From positions 760,838 through 824,837 of the forward strand of contig NZ_RDFA01000001.1 in the NCBI RefSeq assembly GCF_004118325.1: 64,000 bases of DNA, written 5' to 3'. Position 1 is the first letter of the stretch. Each line of letters opens with the position of its first letter. Of the stretch, positions 17,708-27,554 are shown piece by piece. The translations under genes were made by a program, and so were the position numbers. The DNA is from Halorientalis pallida. GTDB taxonomy: Archaea; Halobacteriota; Halobacteria; Halobacteriales; Haloarculaceae. The notes below the pieces were generated by a model. It was not told the DNA's origin. It was given only the letters and a program-made list of their open reading frames with translations, and made no database searches.

Positions 17708-19359
17708 CAGGCCTCCACCTCCTCACGGGCCGCGACGTCGGTCTCGTCGAGCACCGCCTCCAGCAGGCCGACGAAGGGCGGGCTGGCACGGCCGGGCCGC
17801 GAGCGGAACTCGGGGTGGAACTGCGTCCCCAGGTAGTAGGGGTGATCGGGCAGTTCCAGGATCTCCATGCGCTTGTTGGTGTGACCCGAGAAGACGAGGC
17901 CGGCGGCTTCGAGGTCGTCGATGTACTCGGGGTTGACCTCGTAGCGGTGGCGGTGCCGTTCGGTACAGGACGTGTCGCCGTAGAGGGCGTGGGCGACCGT
18001 TCCGGCGTCGATGTCGGTCTCGTGGGCCCCGAGCCGCATCGTCCCGCCCATGTCCTCCAGATCGTACTGCTCGGGGAGCAGGTCGATCACGGGGTGGGCG
18101 GTCCCCTCCTCGATCTCGGCGGAGTGGGCGTCTTCGAGGTCGAGGACGTTGCGCGCGTACTCGACGACGGCCATCTGGAAGCCCAGACAGAGGCCGAGCC
18201 ACGGCAGGTCGTTCTCGCGGGCGTACCGGCAGGCCTCGATCTTCCCTTCGATGCCTCGCGACCCGAAACCGCCGGGGACGACGACGCCGTCCACGTCGTC
18301 GAGTTCCCCGTCGTAGCCGTCCGCGAGGTCTTCGCTGTGGACCCACGTCGTGGTCACGTCCACACCGGCTTCGAGGCCGGCGTGTTTCAGCGACTCGTGG
18401 ATCGAGATGTAGGCGTCCTCGAGGCCGTACTTCCCGACGAGGGCTATCTCGACCTCGCCCGTCGTATCGCGGGTCACGAGGTCGCGCCAGCGATTGTCCC
18501 GCTCGGCCTCGGGTAGGGCCTCCGATTCGAGGTCGAGTCGGTCCATCACGTACTCGTCGAGGCCCTCCTCCTCGACCATCAGCGGGACGTGGTAGATGTC
18601 CTCAACGTCGGGATTGGAGAAGACGGCGTCGGTGGGCACGTCACAGAACAGCGCGATCTTCTCTTTCACGTCGGCGTGGAGTTTGTCCTCACACCGACCC
18701 ACCAGAATGTCGGGCTGGAGGCCGATCGACCGGAGTTCCTTGACGGAGTGCTGTGTCGGCTTGGTCTTCTGTTCGCCGTTTTTCGAGTAGGGGACGAGGG
18801 TGACGTGGGTAAAGAGGATGTCGTCGTCGTCTTCTTCGTGGGCGAACTGGCGCAGGGCTTCCAGATAGGGCATCCCCTCGATGTCCCCCACCGTGCCGCC
18901 GACCTCGACGATACAGACGTCGTGGCCCTCGGCGGCTTCCCGGATGCGGCGCTTGATGTCGTCGGTGATGTGCGGGATGATCTGGACGGTCTTGCCCAGG
19001 TAGTCGCCGGCGCGTTCCTTCTCGATGACGTGCTGGTAGACCTTCCCAGTGGTGACGTTGTGGTCGAAGGTCATGTCGATGTCGAGGAACCGCTCGTAGT
19101 TCCCCAGGTCCAGGTCGACCTCCCCGCCGTCTTTCAGCACGTACACCTCGCCGTGCTGGTAGGGGTTCATCGTCCCGGCGTCGACGTTGAGATAGGGGTC
19201 GATCTTGACCGCCGTGACGTCGAAGCCGGCGTTTGCCAGCAACCGTCCCGTGCTCGCGGCAGTGATGCCTTTCCCCAGTCCGGACATCACGCCGCCGGTG
19301 ACGAAAATGAACTTCCGACCCAGCTCGGGGTCGTAGTTCGTCTCTGATTCGGTCGGCAT
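17707..19359 (-). CDS. pyrG: CTP synthase
   Basis: The 550-residue enzyme makes CTP from UTP, ATP and glutamine. The synthase half opens with [16 protein letters not shown] (nucleotide-binding loop) and has the dinucleotide/UTP-binding regions [23 protein letters not shown]. The class-I amidotransferase half has the nucleophile elbow GLCLGFQ and the C-terminal His/Glu pair (QFHPEF). The start is [14 protein letters not shown]; an upstream extension is basic and unlike the family. It is the first gene of a minus-strand nucleotide cluster and couples directly to the GMP synthase subunit. Confidence 0.96.
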   Translation of the reverse strand: MPTESETNYDPELGRKFIFVTGGVMSGLGKGITAASTGRLLANAGFDVTAVKIDPYLNVDAGTMNPYQHGEVYVLKDGGEVDLDLGNYERFLDIDMTFDHNVTTGKVYQHVIEKERAGDYLGKTVQIIPHITDDIKRRIREAAEGHDVCIVEVGGTVGDIEGMPYLEALRQFAHEEDDDDILFTHVTLVPYSKNGEQKTKPTQHSVKELRSIGLQPDILVGRCEDKLHADVKEKIALFCDVPTDAVFSNPDVEDIYHVPLMVEEEGLDEYVMDRLDLESEALPEAERDNRWRDLVTRDTTGEVEIALVGKYGLEDAYISIHESLKHAGLEAGVDVTTTWVHSEDLADGYDGELDDVDGVVVPGGFGSRGIEGKIEACRYARENDLPWLGLCLGFQMAVVEYARNVLDLEDAHSAEIEEGTAHPVIDLLPEQYDLEDMGGTMRLGAHETDIDAGTVAHALYGDTSCTERHRHRYEVNPEYIDDLEAAGLVFSGHTNKRMEILELPDHPYYLGTQFHPEFRSRPGRASPPFVGLLEAVLDETDVAAREEVEA

Positions 19360-19460
19360 ACCGACGGTGCGCGCGGCGCGCTCAAAACGGTTACGGGAAG
19401 CCCCGAGTGTGCAACGAATGCACACTTTTCGACCGGGCACACCGGCCGTCCGGGACCCGG

Positions 19461-20045
19461 TTACGCCGCGGTCCCGAGAAACGCCGCGACCGACTCGCCG
19501 ATCCGGTCGCCCTGGCCCACGAAGAAGTGGTCGCCCGAAATGGTTTCCACCACGTCCCCGCGCTCGCGTGCGCGCTCGATCACCGGTTCCCAGTCCACCG
19601 TCCCGTCGCGCTCGCCGTGGAGCACCTGGACGGGACAGGCGAGGGAATCGAGAGCCGCCACCGTGTCGGCGTCCCCGATGGTCGCGGGCGGCGCGAGCAC
19701 CGAGACCGCAGTCGGTTCCGATTCGGCCGCCGCCAGCAAGGCGACGCCGGCACCGAAACTGTAGCCGAACAGCGCCACGGCGTCGTAGCGGCCCCGCGCC
19801 GACGCGAGGACGTTCAGCGCGTCCCGGCGTTCGCCCTCGCCCTCGTCCCAGGGGCCGTAGTCGAAGCGCAGGCAGGCGATCCCCCGGTCGGCCAGCGCTC
19901 CGCCCACGGCGCGCAGGCGGGGGTCCGACCGGGTGCCGCCCATCTGCGGGTGTGGCGGGCAGGCGACGACGGCGCGGTCGGCCGCGGGCGTGTCGACGGT
20001 GACTCGAAGTTCGCGGGCACCGTCGAGACGAAGCTCTTCGCTCAC
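19461..20045 (-). CDS. Alpha/beta hydrolase
   Basis: The 194-residue serine hydrolase has a nucleophile elbow GYSFG (94-98, Ser96), an acid in [13 protein letters not shown], and the last histidine in [16 protein letters not shown] near residue 30 probably supplies the oxyanion hole. This is the short form often called dienelactone-hydrolase-like or KANL3/Tex30-like. The substrate is unknown. It is divergent from pspA. Confidence 0.85.
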   Translation of the reverse strand: MSEELRLDGARELRVTVDTPAADRAVVACPPHPQMGGTRSDPRLRAVGGALADRGIACLRFDYGPWDEGEGERRDALNVLASARGRYDAVALFGYSFGAGVALLAAAESEPTAVSVLAPPATIGDADTVAALDSLACPVQVLHGERDGTVDWEPVIERARERGDVVETISGDHFFVGQGDRIGESVAAFLGTAA

Positions 20046-20098
20046 TGATCAGCGTCGGGGTGTCGGAGTTTTAAGGGCAGCGGTCACCTAAGACAGAT

Positions 20099-20965
20099 AT
20101 GGGCATCCTCTCGCGCGCCTCCTACATCGTCCGCTCGAAGGTCAACGGGCTCCTCAACAGGGCCGAAGACCCCTCCGAGACCCTCGATTACTCCTACGAG
20201 CAGATGCGGGACGAACTCCAGAACGTCAAGCAGGGCATCGCCGACCTGACGACCCAGAAGAAACGGCTGGAGATCCAGCAGCGCCGCCTCGAAGAGAACG
20301 TCGAGAAGCACAACGACCAGGCCCGCGAGGCAGTCCGGCAGGACCGGGAGGACCTCGCGCGCCGGGCACTGGAGAAGAAGAAACAGAAGATGAACCAGAT
20401 CGAGGATCTGGAGAGTCAGATCCAGCAACTCCAACGGCAGCAGGACCAGTTGATCGACAAAAAGGACGAACTCCAGAACCGCATCGAGCAGTTCCGCACC
20501 AAAAAGGAGACGATGAAAGCACGGTACAAGGCCGCCGAGGCCTCCAACCGCGTCTCCGAGGCGATGACCGGAGCCGGCGACGAGATGGAAGACGTGGGCC
20601 GGGCCATCCAGCGGGCCGAGGAACGTACCGAGGAGATGGAAGCGCGCTCGGCCGCCATGGACGAACTGCAGGAGAGCGGTGCCTTCGAGGACGCCCTGAG
20701 CGACAAGGACCAGCTGGATCGGGAACTCGAAGAGATCCGCACGACGGGCGAGGTCGACGCCGAACTCGACACGCTCAAATCCGAGATGGGGGCCGAGGAG
20801 GGAGAGGCCGAAGGCGAGTCCGAAACCGCCGACACCGAGGCCGATGCCGAGACCGCCGACGTCGATCCGGCGGACGTCGAGACCCCCGACGCCGAGGAGA
20901 CCGAGGTCAGCGACGCGGAACTCGACGCGGAACTCGAAGAGCTGAGAGAAGAGGAGAAAAACTGA
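20099..20965 (+). CDS. pspA: PspA/IM30 family membrane-stress protein
   Basis: The 288-residue, mostly helical protein begins MGILSRASYIVRSKVNGLLNRAEDP, the amphipathic first helix typical of PspA/Vipp1, which binds the inner membrane face. Long coiled coils follow (about 25-190), then an acidic, low-complexity tail of about 70 residues rich in Glu, Asp, Thr and Ala. The family forms ESCRT-III-like assemblies that stabilise stressed membranes. A TATA-like GTTTTAAG lies about 30 bases upstream. The next gene on the strand is a membrane protein about 80 bases downstream. Confidence 0.9.
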   Translation: MGILSRASYIVRSKVNGLLNRAEDPSETLDYSYEQMRDELQNVKQGIADLTTQKKRLEIQQRRLEENVEKHNDQAREAVRQDREDLARRALEKKKQKMNQIEDLESQIQQLQRQQDQLIDKKDELQNRIEQFRTKKETMKARYKAAEASNRVSEAMTGAGDEMEDVGRAIQRAEERTEEMEARSAAMDELQESGAFEDALSDKDQLDRELEEIRTTGEVDAELDTLKSEMGAEEGEAEGESETADTEADAETADVDPADVETPDAEETEVSDAELDAELEELREEEKN

Positions 20966-21047
20966 GCCGGACGGGCGTCTCGCGGTGACGGGTACTTTCT
21001 GCTGGACGGTCCCACAGTGATTTCCGGCCGGGAGTCGAGGCTGGAGT

Positions 21048-22088
21048 ATGGACGGAGACTCCGTGCCGGACCCCGGTGACGGTGCGGGACGCCAGGACAC
21101 GATGCGGGGCCGCGTCCCGGGGAATCGGGTGAAGCTGTGGGTGTTGCTGGAGGCGACGCGGTGGCACGTCGCCGCCGCCCTGCTCGGACTCGTGTTCGTC
21201 TCGCTGCTGATCGTCGGGGCCGTCGATCCGGTCCCGCTCGGCGAGGCCATCGAGAGCGTGGACCCCGTCGAGACGGTGTTCCAGGCGTTCGTCACCGCGA
21301 TCATCACCGGCGTCACGCTGGTCGTCACGATCAACCAGCTCGTCCTCTCACAGGAACTCGGGCCGCTGGGCGATCAGCGCGACCGGATGGAGGGCGCACT
21401 CGACGCCCGGCGTGCCATCGAGTCGGAACTGGACGTGGACGTCGCCCCGGCCGACCCCAGTGCCTTCCTGCGGGTCATCGTCGAGGCAGCCCGGGACCGG
21501 AGCGACCGCCTCGTGGCGGCGAGCGACGGAGCCGAAGAGGACGTTCGTGACCGGATCGAAACGTTCGCCGAGAGCGTGGTCGACAACGCGGACGAAGTCG
21601 GTGATCAGCTCGACGCCGCCGAATTCGGGACGTTCGGCGTCGTCTCGGCGGCGTTGAACTTCAACTACTCCGGAAAGATCTACGAGGCCCGCCGGCTCCG
21701 GGCCGCCTGTGCCGACGACCTCTCGGACGAGACCGACGCGGCGTTCGCGGAGCTACTGGACGCGCTCGAACTGTTCGGACCGGCCAGGGAACACGTGAAG
21801 ACGCTGTACTTCCAGTGGGAACTGATCAACCTCTCGCGAGTGCTCCTCTACGCGGCGCTGCCGGCGCTCGTGGTCGCGGTGTCGATGATCGTCTTCTTCG
21901 ACGCGGGCGTGGCCTCGTGGTCGGTGCTCGGCGTCGCCGGGCCGGTGTGGCTCACCAGCGGCGCAGTGACCGTCGCGCTGGTCCCGTTCGTCTTCCTGGT
22001 CGCGTACATCCTTCGGATCGCGACCGTGGCCAAGCGGACGCTGGCTATCGGCCCGTTCGTCCTCCGGGGAAGCGAGGACGAGTCCTAG
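21048..22088 (+). CDS. Conserved membrane protein, unknown function
   Basis: The 346-residue protein has two N-terminal membrane helices (about 40-60 and 75-100), a soluble middle part of about 145 residues, largely helical, with [14 protein letters not shown], and two further helices near the C-terminus (about 265-290 and 300-325). I recognise no named domain. It follows pspA on the same strand. Its last four bases overlap the convergent thrS gene. An ATG 54 bases downstream (MRGRVPGN) could be the true start. Confidence 0.75.
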   Translation: MDGDSVPDPGDGAGRQDTMRGRVPGNRVKLWVLLEATRWHVAAALLGLVFVSLLIVGAVDPVPLGEAIESVDPVETVFQAFVTAIITGVTLVVTINQLVLSQELGPLGDQRDRMEGALDARRAIESELDVDVAPADPSAFLRVIVEAARDRSDRLVAASDGAEEDVRDRIETFAESVVDNADEVGDQLDAAEFGTFGVVSAALNFNYSGKIYEARRLRAACADDLSDETDAAFAELLDALELFGPAREHVKTLYFQWELINLSRVLLYAALPALVVAVSMIVFFDAGVASWSVLGVAGPVWLTSGAVTVALVPFVFLVAYILRIATVAKRTLAIGPFVLRGSEDES

Positions 22089-24010
22089 TCGTCCAGAAAG
22101 TCCGGTTCGGTCCGCTGTGCACCCACTTCGTCGTCGAGGTGGGCACGGAAGGCCGTCGGGTCCACGTCGTTCGCTTCGCGTTCCTTCCGGTCACGCACGG
22201 AGATGGTGCCCTCGCTCTCCTCGTCGTCACCGAGGATGAGCATGTACGGCACCAGATCCTCGTGGGCCTGGCGAATCTTCTTCTTGACCGTCCAGGAGCG
22301 TTCCTCGATGGTCACGCGGTAGTCCTCGAGTTCGCGTTTGATCTCCTCGGCGTAGGGGATGTGGTCGTCGCTGATCGGGAGGATCCGGACCTGTTCGGGC
22401 GCGAGCCAAGTGGGGAACTTCCCGTTGTAGTGTTCGGTGAGGACCATGAAGAACCGCTCGTAGGAGCCGTAGAGCGCGCGGTGGATCATGACCGGGCGGT
22501 GTTCCTCGTTGTCCTCGCCGACGTAGGTCAGGTCGAACCGCTCGGGCATGTTGAAGTCCAACTGGACCGTCGGCCCGTCCCAGTCCCGCCCCAGCGCGTC
22601 CTCGAACGCGAAGTCGATCTTCGGGCCGTAGAAGGCGCCGTCGCCGTCCTCGACGACGTACTCCATGTCGGCCCCCTCCAGGACCGATTCCAGCTGTGAC
22701 TCGGCGCGCTCCCAGATCTCGTCGCTCCCGACGGACTTGTCGGGGCGGGTGGCGAACTGCACGGTGTAGTCGAGCTGGAAGGTGTCGAGGATGTCGAGGA
22801 TGATGTCGATGATCGCCTCGACCTCGTCTTCGATCTGGTCCGGGCGGACGAACAGGTGGCCGTCGTCGATGGTGAACGACCAGACCCGCGAGAGCCCGGA
22901 GAGTTCCCCGCGCTGTTCCTTGCGGTAGACCTTGCCGTCCTCGAAGTACCGGACCGGGAGGTCACGGTAGGACCACTGCCCCTGGTCGAAGATCGTCGCG
23001 TGGCCGGGGCAGTTCATGGGTTTGAGCCCGTATTCCTCGTCGTTCACGTCCAGCAGGAACATGTCGTCGACGTAGTTCTCGTAGTGGCCCGACTTCTTCC
23101 AGAGTTCCGTGCGGAAGACGTGGGGCGTCTCGACCTCGCGGTAGTCGTTCTGCCTGTTGAGGCCGGCCACGTAGTCGGAGAGTTCGTTCAGGATCGTCTT
23201 CCCGTTGGGGTGATAGAGGGGCAGACCCGGCCCGGTCGTCTCGTCGATGGAGAACAGATCCATCTCCTGGCCGATCTTGCGGTGGTCCCGTTCCTGGGCC
23301 TTCCGGCGCTGTTCGAGGTACTCCTCGAGGTCGTCCTCGGAGGGGAAGGCTGTACCGTAGACGCGCGTGAGCATCTCGTTGTCTTCCTCGCCGCGCCAGT
23401 ACGCACCGGAGATCTCCAGCAGGGAGAAGCCGCCGATCTCACCCGTGGACTCGACGTGGGGTCCCTGACAGAGGTCGTAGAACTCGCCTTGCTGGTAGAA
23501 CTGGACGGGGTCCTCGCCGGCGGCCTCGTCGTCGAGGATCTCCCGTTTGAAACGGTTGTCCTCGTACCGATCGAAGGCGTCCTCGCGGGGCACCATATCC
23601 CGCTCGATATCGAGGTCCGCCTCGATGATGTCGTGGGCTTCCGCCTCGATCGCTTCGAGGTCGTCCTCGTCGAGATCGACGCCGGCGATGTCGTAGTAGA
23701 AGCCGTCGTCGGTCCAGGGGCCGATCGTGAGTTTCGCCTCGGGATAGAGTCGTTCCAGCGCCTGTGCGAACACGTGGGCCGCGGAGTGGCGGAGTACGTC
23801 GAGGTACTCGTCGGCACTCTCCGTGACGATCTCGACGTCCACGTCCGCCTCGATGGGGGCGTGCTTGTCGACGAGTTCGCCGTCGACGACCCCGGCGACG
23901 GTGTCCCGACCCAATCCCGGTCCGATTTCGAACGCGACGTCCTCGACGGAGGCCCCCTCGTCCATCTCGAGGGTCGACCCGTCGGGGAGCGTGACCGTGA
24001 CCTCGCTCAT
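22085..24010 (-). CDS. thrS: Threonyl-tRNA synthetase
   Basis: The 641-residue class-II synthetase charges tRNA-Thr. Domains in order: TGS (about 1-62, [11 protein letters not shown]), the bacterial-type editing domain with [11 protein letters not shown] and the later [13 protein letters not shown], the catalytic core with motif-like sequences [18 protein letters not shown] and [13 protein letters not shown], and an anticodon-binding domain ([20 protein letters not shown]). The full length and TGS domain show this is the bacterial-type enzyme common in haloarchaea. Confidence 0.96.
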   Translation of the reverse strand: MSEVTVTLPDGSTLEMDEGASVEDVAFEIGPGLGRDTVAGVVDGELVDKHAPIEADVDVEIVTESADEYLDVLRHSAAHVFAQALERLYPEAKLTIGPWTDDGFYYDIAGVDLDEDDLEAIEAEAHDIIEADLDIERDMVPREDAFDRYEDNRFKREILDDEAAGEDPVQFYQQGEFYDLCQGPHVESTGEIGGFSLLEISGAYWRGEEDNEMLTRVYGTAFPSEDDLEEYLEQRRKAQERDHRKIGQEMDLFSIDETTGPGLPLYHPNGKTILNELSDYVAGLNRQNDYREVETPHVFRTELWKKSGHYENYVDDMFLLDVNDEEYGLKPMNCPGHATIFDQGQWSYRDLPVRYFEDGKVYRKEQRGELSGLSRVWSFTIDDGHLFVRPDQIEDEVEAIIDIILDILDTFQLDYTVQFATRPDKSVGSDEIWERAESQLESVLEGADMEYVVEDGDGAFYGPKIDFAFEDALGRDWDGPTVQLDFNMPERFDLTYVGEDNEEHRPVMIHRALYGSYERFFMVLTEHYNGKFPTWLAPEQVRILPISDDHIPYAEEIKRELEDYRVTIEERSWTVKKKIRQAHEDLVPYMLILGDDEESEGTISVRDRKEREANDVDPTAFRAHLDDEVGAQRTEPDFLDD

Positions 24011-24097
24011 ACCCGTGGCAAGTCGGCACCGCGGGATAAGTGTATTGAGAACCGTGCGACCAGTTCGGGCTCGTCGAGCCGACAGTCAGCGACGCGC

Positions 24098-24820
24098 TCA
24101 GGACTCGACGGGCCGTTCGACCGGCGAGTCGTCGATCCAGTCGGCGAGTTTCGTCCCGAGACGGCGGTACGCCTGCGCGGCGTAACTGTCCGGCGACGTG
24201 ACCACGAGCGGTTCGTTCGCCGTCGCCTCGTCGTCCTGTGGCACCACGCCCAGGATCTCCTCGCCGAGTTCCTCGCCGACCGCGGAGACGTCGATGTCGT
24301 CGCGCACCTTCGTCAGGACGGCCCCGACGATCGACCCGTCGACGTGATCCGCCAGTTCACCGACCTTCCTGGCGTCGGTCAGCGACACCTCGTCGGGCGT
24401 CGTCACGAGGACGATCCCGTCCGACATCCCCGCCGGCACCAGCGTCTCGTGGGAGAGTCCCGCGCCCGTGTCGACGATGACCGCCTCGTAGGAGCGCTGG
24501 AGCGCGCGCAGGACCGGTCGGAGGTTCGACGGGTCGGCCTCCGCGAACGACTCCAGCGTCCCCCGCCCGGCCAGCACCGACAGACCACTGGGCCCCTCGG
24601 CGATGGCGTCGCCCAGCTCGGCCTCGCCGGCCAGTACGTCGTGGAGCCGCGGTTCGTGCTCGAGCCCGAGCAGTTCGCTCAGGTTCGTCATCCCCAGATC
24701 CGCGTCCACCACGACCGTCCGTCGACCCGCGTCTTGCAGTGCGATCGCCGTGTTGACAGCCGTCGTCGTCTTGCCCACACCACCCTTGCCGCCCGCAACC
24801 GTGTACACGTCCCCAGCCAT
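24098..24820 (-). CDS. MinD/ParA-like P-loop ATPase
   Basis: The 240-residue protein has the deviant Walker A motif KGGVGKTT (11-18) near its start, switch I in VVVDADLGMTNLSELLG, and the Walker B-like VIVDTGAGLS. The family includes MinD cell-division regulators and partition ATPases; haloarchaea carry several paralogs of which some position chemotaxis or archaellum machinery. There is no C-terminal amphipathic membrane-targeting helix, so I do not call it MinD proper. An AT-rich TATA-like stretch lies upstream at 24851-24860. Confidence 0.85.
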   Translation of the reverse strand: MAGDVYTVAGGKGGVGKTTTAVNTAIALQDAGRRTVVVDADLGMTNLSELLGLEHEPRLHDVLAGEAELGDAIAEGPSGLSVLAGRGTLESFAEADPSNLRPVLRALQRSYEAVIVDTGAGLSHETLVPAGMSDGIVLVTTPDEVSLTDARKVGELADHVDGSIVGAVLTKVRDDIDVSAVGEELGEEILGVVPQDDEATANEPLVVTSPDSYAAQAYRRLGTKLADWIDDSPVERPVES

Positions 24821-24850
24821 GAGTTATCGACAATACCTTCCGCTAACTCA

Positions 24851-24860
24851 AATAAATATC
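24851..24860 (-). promoter_or_regulatory. TATA-like element before the MinD/ParA gene
   Basis: On the minus strand the sequence reads GATATTTATT, 31-40 bases before the ATG at 24820. It implies a short leader of a few bases. Confidence 0.4.
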
Positions 24861-24989
24861 GCGGGTGAAAGATGGTGTTTTAAATAAAACGTGAGTGAAA
24901 CGTGTTCGCGTCACCCGGTCGGGCCTGCCGGTTCGGTGGGCGCGAGCAATCCGCAACACTGAATCCCTCGCTCCTGGGATCCTTTGGCA

Positions 24990-26507
24990 ATGACCGATCC
25001 GGTCGATCTGGTGGGGCAGTCGCTCTCCCCGGCGACGCGGGACGCCTTCGAGGACCGCGTCGACGAGCAGGCAGCGTTTCTCAGGGCGGCCCTGGAGCGA
25101 GACGACCTCGACACCGAGGGGTTCGCCATCGGGCTGGAACTGGAAGTGTACGCCGTCGACGACGACGGGCGGCTCACGGCCATCCCGGAGGGCGTCTTCG
25201 AGTCGTGCAACGAGGAACTGGGCCTCCACAACGCCGAGTTGAACACCGATCCGGACCCGTTCACTGCCGAGGGACTCGACGCGCAGGCGCGAGCGCTGGA
25301 GACCCAGTGGGAGCGAGCCCAGACAGTGGCCCGAGACCACGGCTGTGACCTCGTGCTGGACGCGATGTGGACGACGCCCCCGGCCGAGGGCAGTGTGGCG
25401 TATCTGGGCGACACCGAGGACCACGACGGGACCGACCTCCCGACGAACATGCGGTCGGTGCCACGCTACTGGGCCATCGACCGCCACTGCGTGGACCTGG
25501 CCGACGGAGCCATTCCCTTCGACGTGCCCGGCGCGACCGTCGAGTTCCCGACGATCCTGTTCGAGTCGCTGGCCACGTCGATCCAGCCCCACGTCCAGAT
25601 TCCCGACGCGACACAGTTCCCGGGGTACCACAACCTCGGGATCCGGACGCTCGGCCCCGTGCTGGCGCTCGCGACCAACTCCCCGTTCCTCCCGGGCGAC
25701 ATGTACGACAACGGCGTCGACCCCGAGACGCTGCTGGCCGAGACCCACCACGAACTCCGGATCGCGGCGTTCGAGCAGTCGGTCAACCAGACCGACCCGA
25801 CGAAGTGCCGCGTACCCGACGACCTGAAAGACGACACCGACGCCGTCGACCACGTGGTCGACGATCCGCTGATCGCGCCCTTCCTCGCGGAGTGGGTCGA
25901 GGGGGCCGAGGAAGGTTTCACCGGCGAGATCTGGGAGTTCGACCACAAACGCGGGACGTTCTGGCGGTGGCTTCGCGGCGTCATCGGCGGCGATCACGTC
26001 GAAGGGATCGGTGGCCGGCGCTCCATCCGCATCGAGTATCGCCCGCTCCCGACCCAGCCGTCGATCCGCGACATCGTGGGGTTCCAGGCGCTCGTCGGCG
26101 GCCTCCTCCGGGGCCTGGTCGCCGCCGACCACCCGCTCGCCGACCTCGACCACGACGCCGCCGAGCGGGGTTTCTACGAGGCCGTCGAGCACGGGCTGGA
26201 CGGCGAGCTAGCCTGGGTCACCGCCGACGGCGAACGCACGAGCGACAGCGAGACCATCTTCGCCGAGGTCTTCGAGTACGCCCGCCGCGGCCTCGACGAA
26301 CAGGGGATCGACGACGCCACCGCCGACCGCTACCTCGCTCCACTCGAAGCTCGCTGGGAGGCGCGCACGACACCGAGCCAGTGGAAGATCGACCGCGCCC
26401 GCGCGGAACTGGACGCGGGCGCGAGCCTCGAAGCAGCGCTGGCGACGGTCCAGTCCGAGTACGCCCGGCTGTCCCGGGAGCACGATACCTTCGCGGACTG
26501 GCTCTGA
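24990..26507 (+). CDS. Glutamate-cysteine ligase family protein (YbdK/GCS2 type)
   Basis: The 505-residue protein has the GCS2 fold signatures: FAIGLELEVYAVDDDG at about 46-61, HNAELNTDPDPF, and SIRIEYRPLPTQPS in the core, with a C-terminal helical extension. The family condenses glutamate with an amine, classically cysteine. Haloarchaea make gamma-glutamylcysteine as their main thiol, so this could be that ligase, but YbdK-type members have other substrates and the sequence does not decide. I start at MTDPVDLVGQ. Confidence 0.8.
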   Translation: MTDPVDLVGQSLSPATRDAFEDRVDEQAAFLRAALERDDLDTEGFAIGLELEVYAVDDDGRLTAIPEGVFESCNEELGLHNAELNTDPDPFTAEGLDAQARALETQWERAQTVARDHGCDLVLDAMWTTPPAEGSVAYLGDTEDHDGTDLPTNMRSVPRYWAIDRHCVDLADGAIPFDVPGATVEFPTILFESLATSIQPHVQIPDATQFPGYHNLGIRTLGPVLALATNSPFLPGDMYDNGVDPETLLAETHHELRIAAFEQSVNQTDPTKCRVPDDLKDDTDAVDHVVDDPLIAPFLAEWVEGAEEGFTGEIWEFDHKRGTFWRWLRGVIGGDHVEGIGGRRSIRIEYRPLPTQPSIRDIVGFQALVGGLLRGLVAADHPLADLDHDAAERGFYEAVEHGLDGELAWVTADGERTSDSETIFAEVFEYARRGLDEQGIDDATADRYLAPLEARWEARTTPSQWKIDRARAELDAGASLEAALATVQSEYARLSREHDTFADWL

Positions 26508-26510
26508 GCG

Positions 26511-27554
26511 TCATCTCTCACACGCACCAGTGCCCGGCCGGTCGACCCGTGACAGGTCGATCCCCCCGCCCGACATTTCGATACCTCCGAAGACATCTTC
26601 GGCGAGCAACAGCGCCCCGTCGAGGTCGGCGTAGTCGGCCAGCGGCGTGAGGTGGGCCGCCGCCGCGATAGCGGCGTTGGTCTCTGTCATGCATCCCAGC
26701 ATCACGTCCAGTCCGCACGCGCGGGCGGCGTGGCACATCCGGAGGACGGGACAGACCCCGCCACTTTTCGTGAGTTTCAGCACCGCGATGTCGGCGGCCT
26801 CGGCCACGCGCGGGATATCGTCGGGGACCACGCAACTCTCGTCGGCGGCGACGGGGAGCGGGCCGGCCTCGCCGACCCGGGCCAGTCCCGCGAGGTCGGC
26901 GGCGGGGACGGGTTGTTCGACGAACTCGATACCGTGGTCGTCGAGGAATCGACTCATCGCGACCGCCTCGTCGGCGTCCCAGGCCCCGTTTGCGTCCACC
27001 CGGATCGTCGCGTCGGGCACCCGGTCGCGGACGGCCCGGACGATCTCCCGGTCCCGGTCGGTCCCGAGTTTGAGTTTCAGGATCGGGTACGTCTCGGCCG
27101 CGCGGGCCGCCCGCTCGGCCATCCGGTCGGTGTCGTCGATGCCGACGGTGAAGGAAGTGGTGACCGGGCGGCCGGGATCGAGACCGAGGAGCCGATAGAG
27201 GGGCATCTCGATCTGTTTGGCGGCCAGGTCGGCCAGTGCGATACTGACGGCGGCGCGGGCTCCGGGATGGGCGGTGGGCCCACCGGCGGCGTCGGCGAGG
27301 CGACGGGCAATCCGCTGGCGGTCGTGCGGGTCGCAGTCCTCGACCGCCGCCAGCAGGGCGGGGAGCGCGTCGGTGATTCGCTCGCGGGACGCGCTGTAGT
27401 AGTCGGCGGGAGCCGCGCCGCCGACGCCCAGATTGCCCGCTGGGTCCTCGATCCGGACGACGAGGTTCTCCGAGACCGTCGTGGTACCACGGGAGATGCC
27501 GAACGGTTCGGCCAGTTCGAGGTCGTACCACTCGAAGTCGGTAGCGAGCGTCAT
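26511..27554 (-). CDS. Dipeptide epimerase (enolase superfamily)
   Basis: The 347-residue enolase-superfamily enzyme of the L-Ala-D/L-Glu epimerase branch shows catalytic K160-L-K162, metal ligands D187 (RVDANG), E213 (VEQPVP) and D238 (AADES), the second catalytic lysine in LKLTKSGG, and the branch-typical GCMTET. The family epimerises a dipeptide at the C-terminal residue, in bacteria for recycling murein peptides; archaea lack murein, so the natural substrate here is unknown. Its ATG overlaps the stop of the upstream DUF1611 gene by four bases, so the two proteins are made together. Confidence 0.88.
   Translation of the reverse strand: MTLATDFEWYDLELAEPFGISRGTTTVSENLVVRIEDPAGNLGVGGAAPADYYSASRERITDALPALLAAVEDCDPHDRQRIARRLADAAGGPTAHPGARAAVSIALADLAAKQIEMPLYRLLGLDPGRPVTTSFTVGIDDTDRMAERAARAAETYPILKLKLGTDRDREIVRAVRDRVPDATIRVDANGAWDADEAVAMSRFLDDHGIEFVEQPVPAADLAGLARVGEAGPLPVAADESCVVPDDIPRVAEAADIAVLKLTKSGGVCPVLRMCHAARACGLDVMLGCMTETNAAIAAAAHLTPLADYADLDGALLLAEDVFGGIEMSGGGIDLSRVDRPGTGACER

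Noticed and set aside
22856-24868. 670-residue plus-strand frame over thrS and the MinD-like gene
   Set aside because: It spans two well-supported minus-strand genes and shows only Val/Arg-rich shadow sequence.
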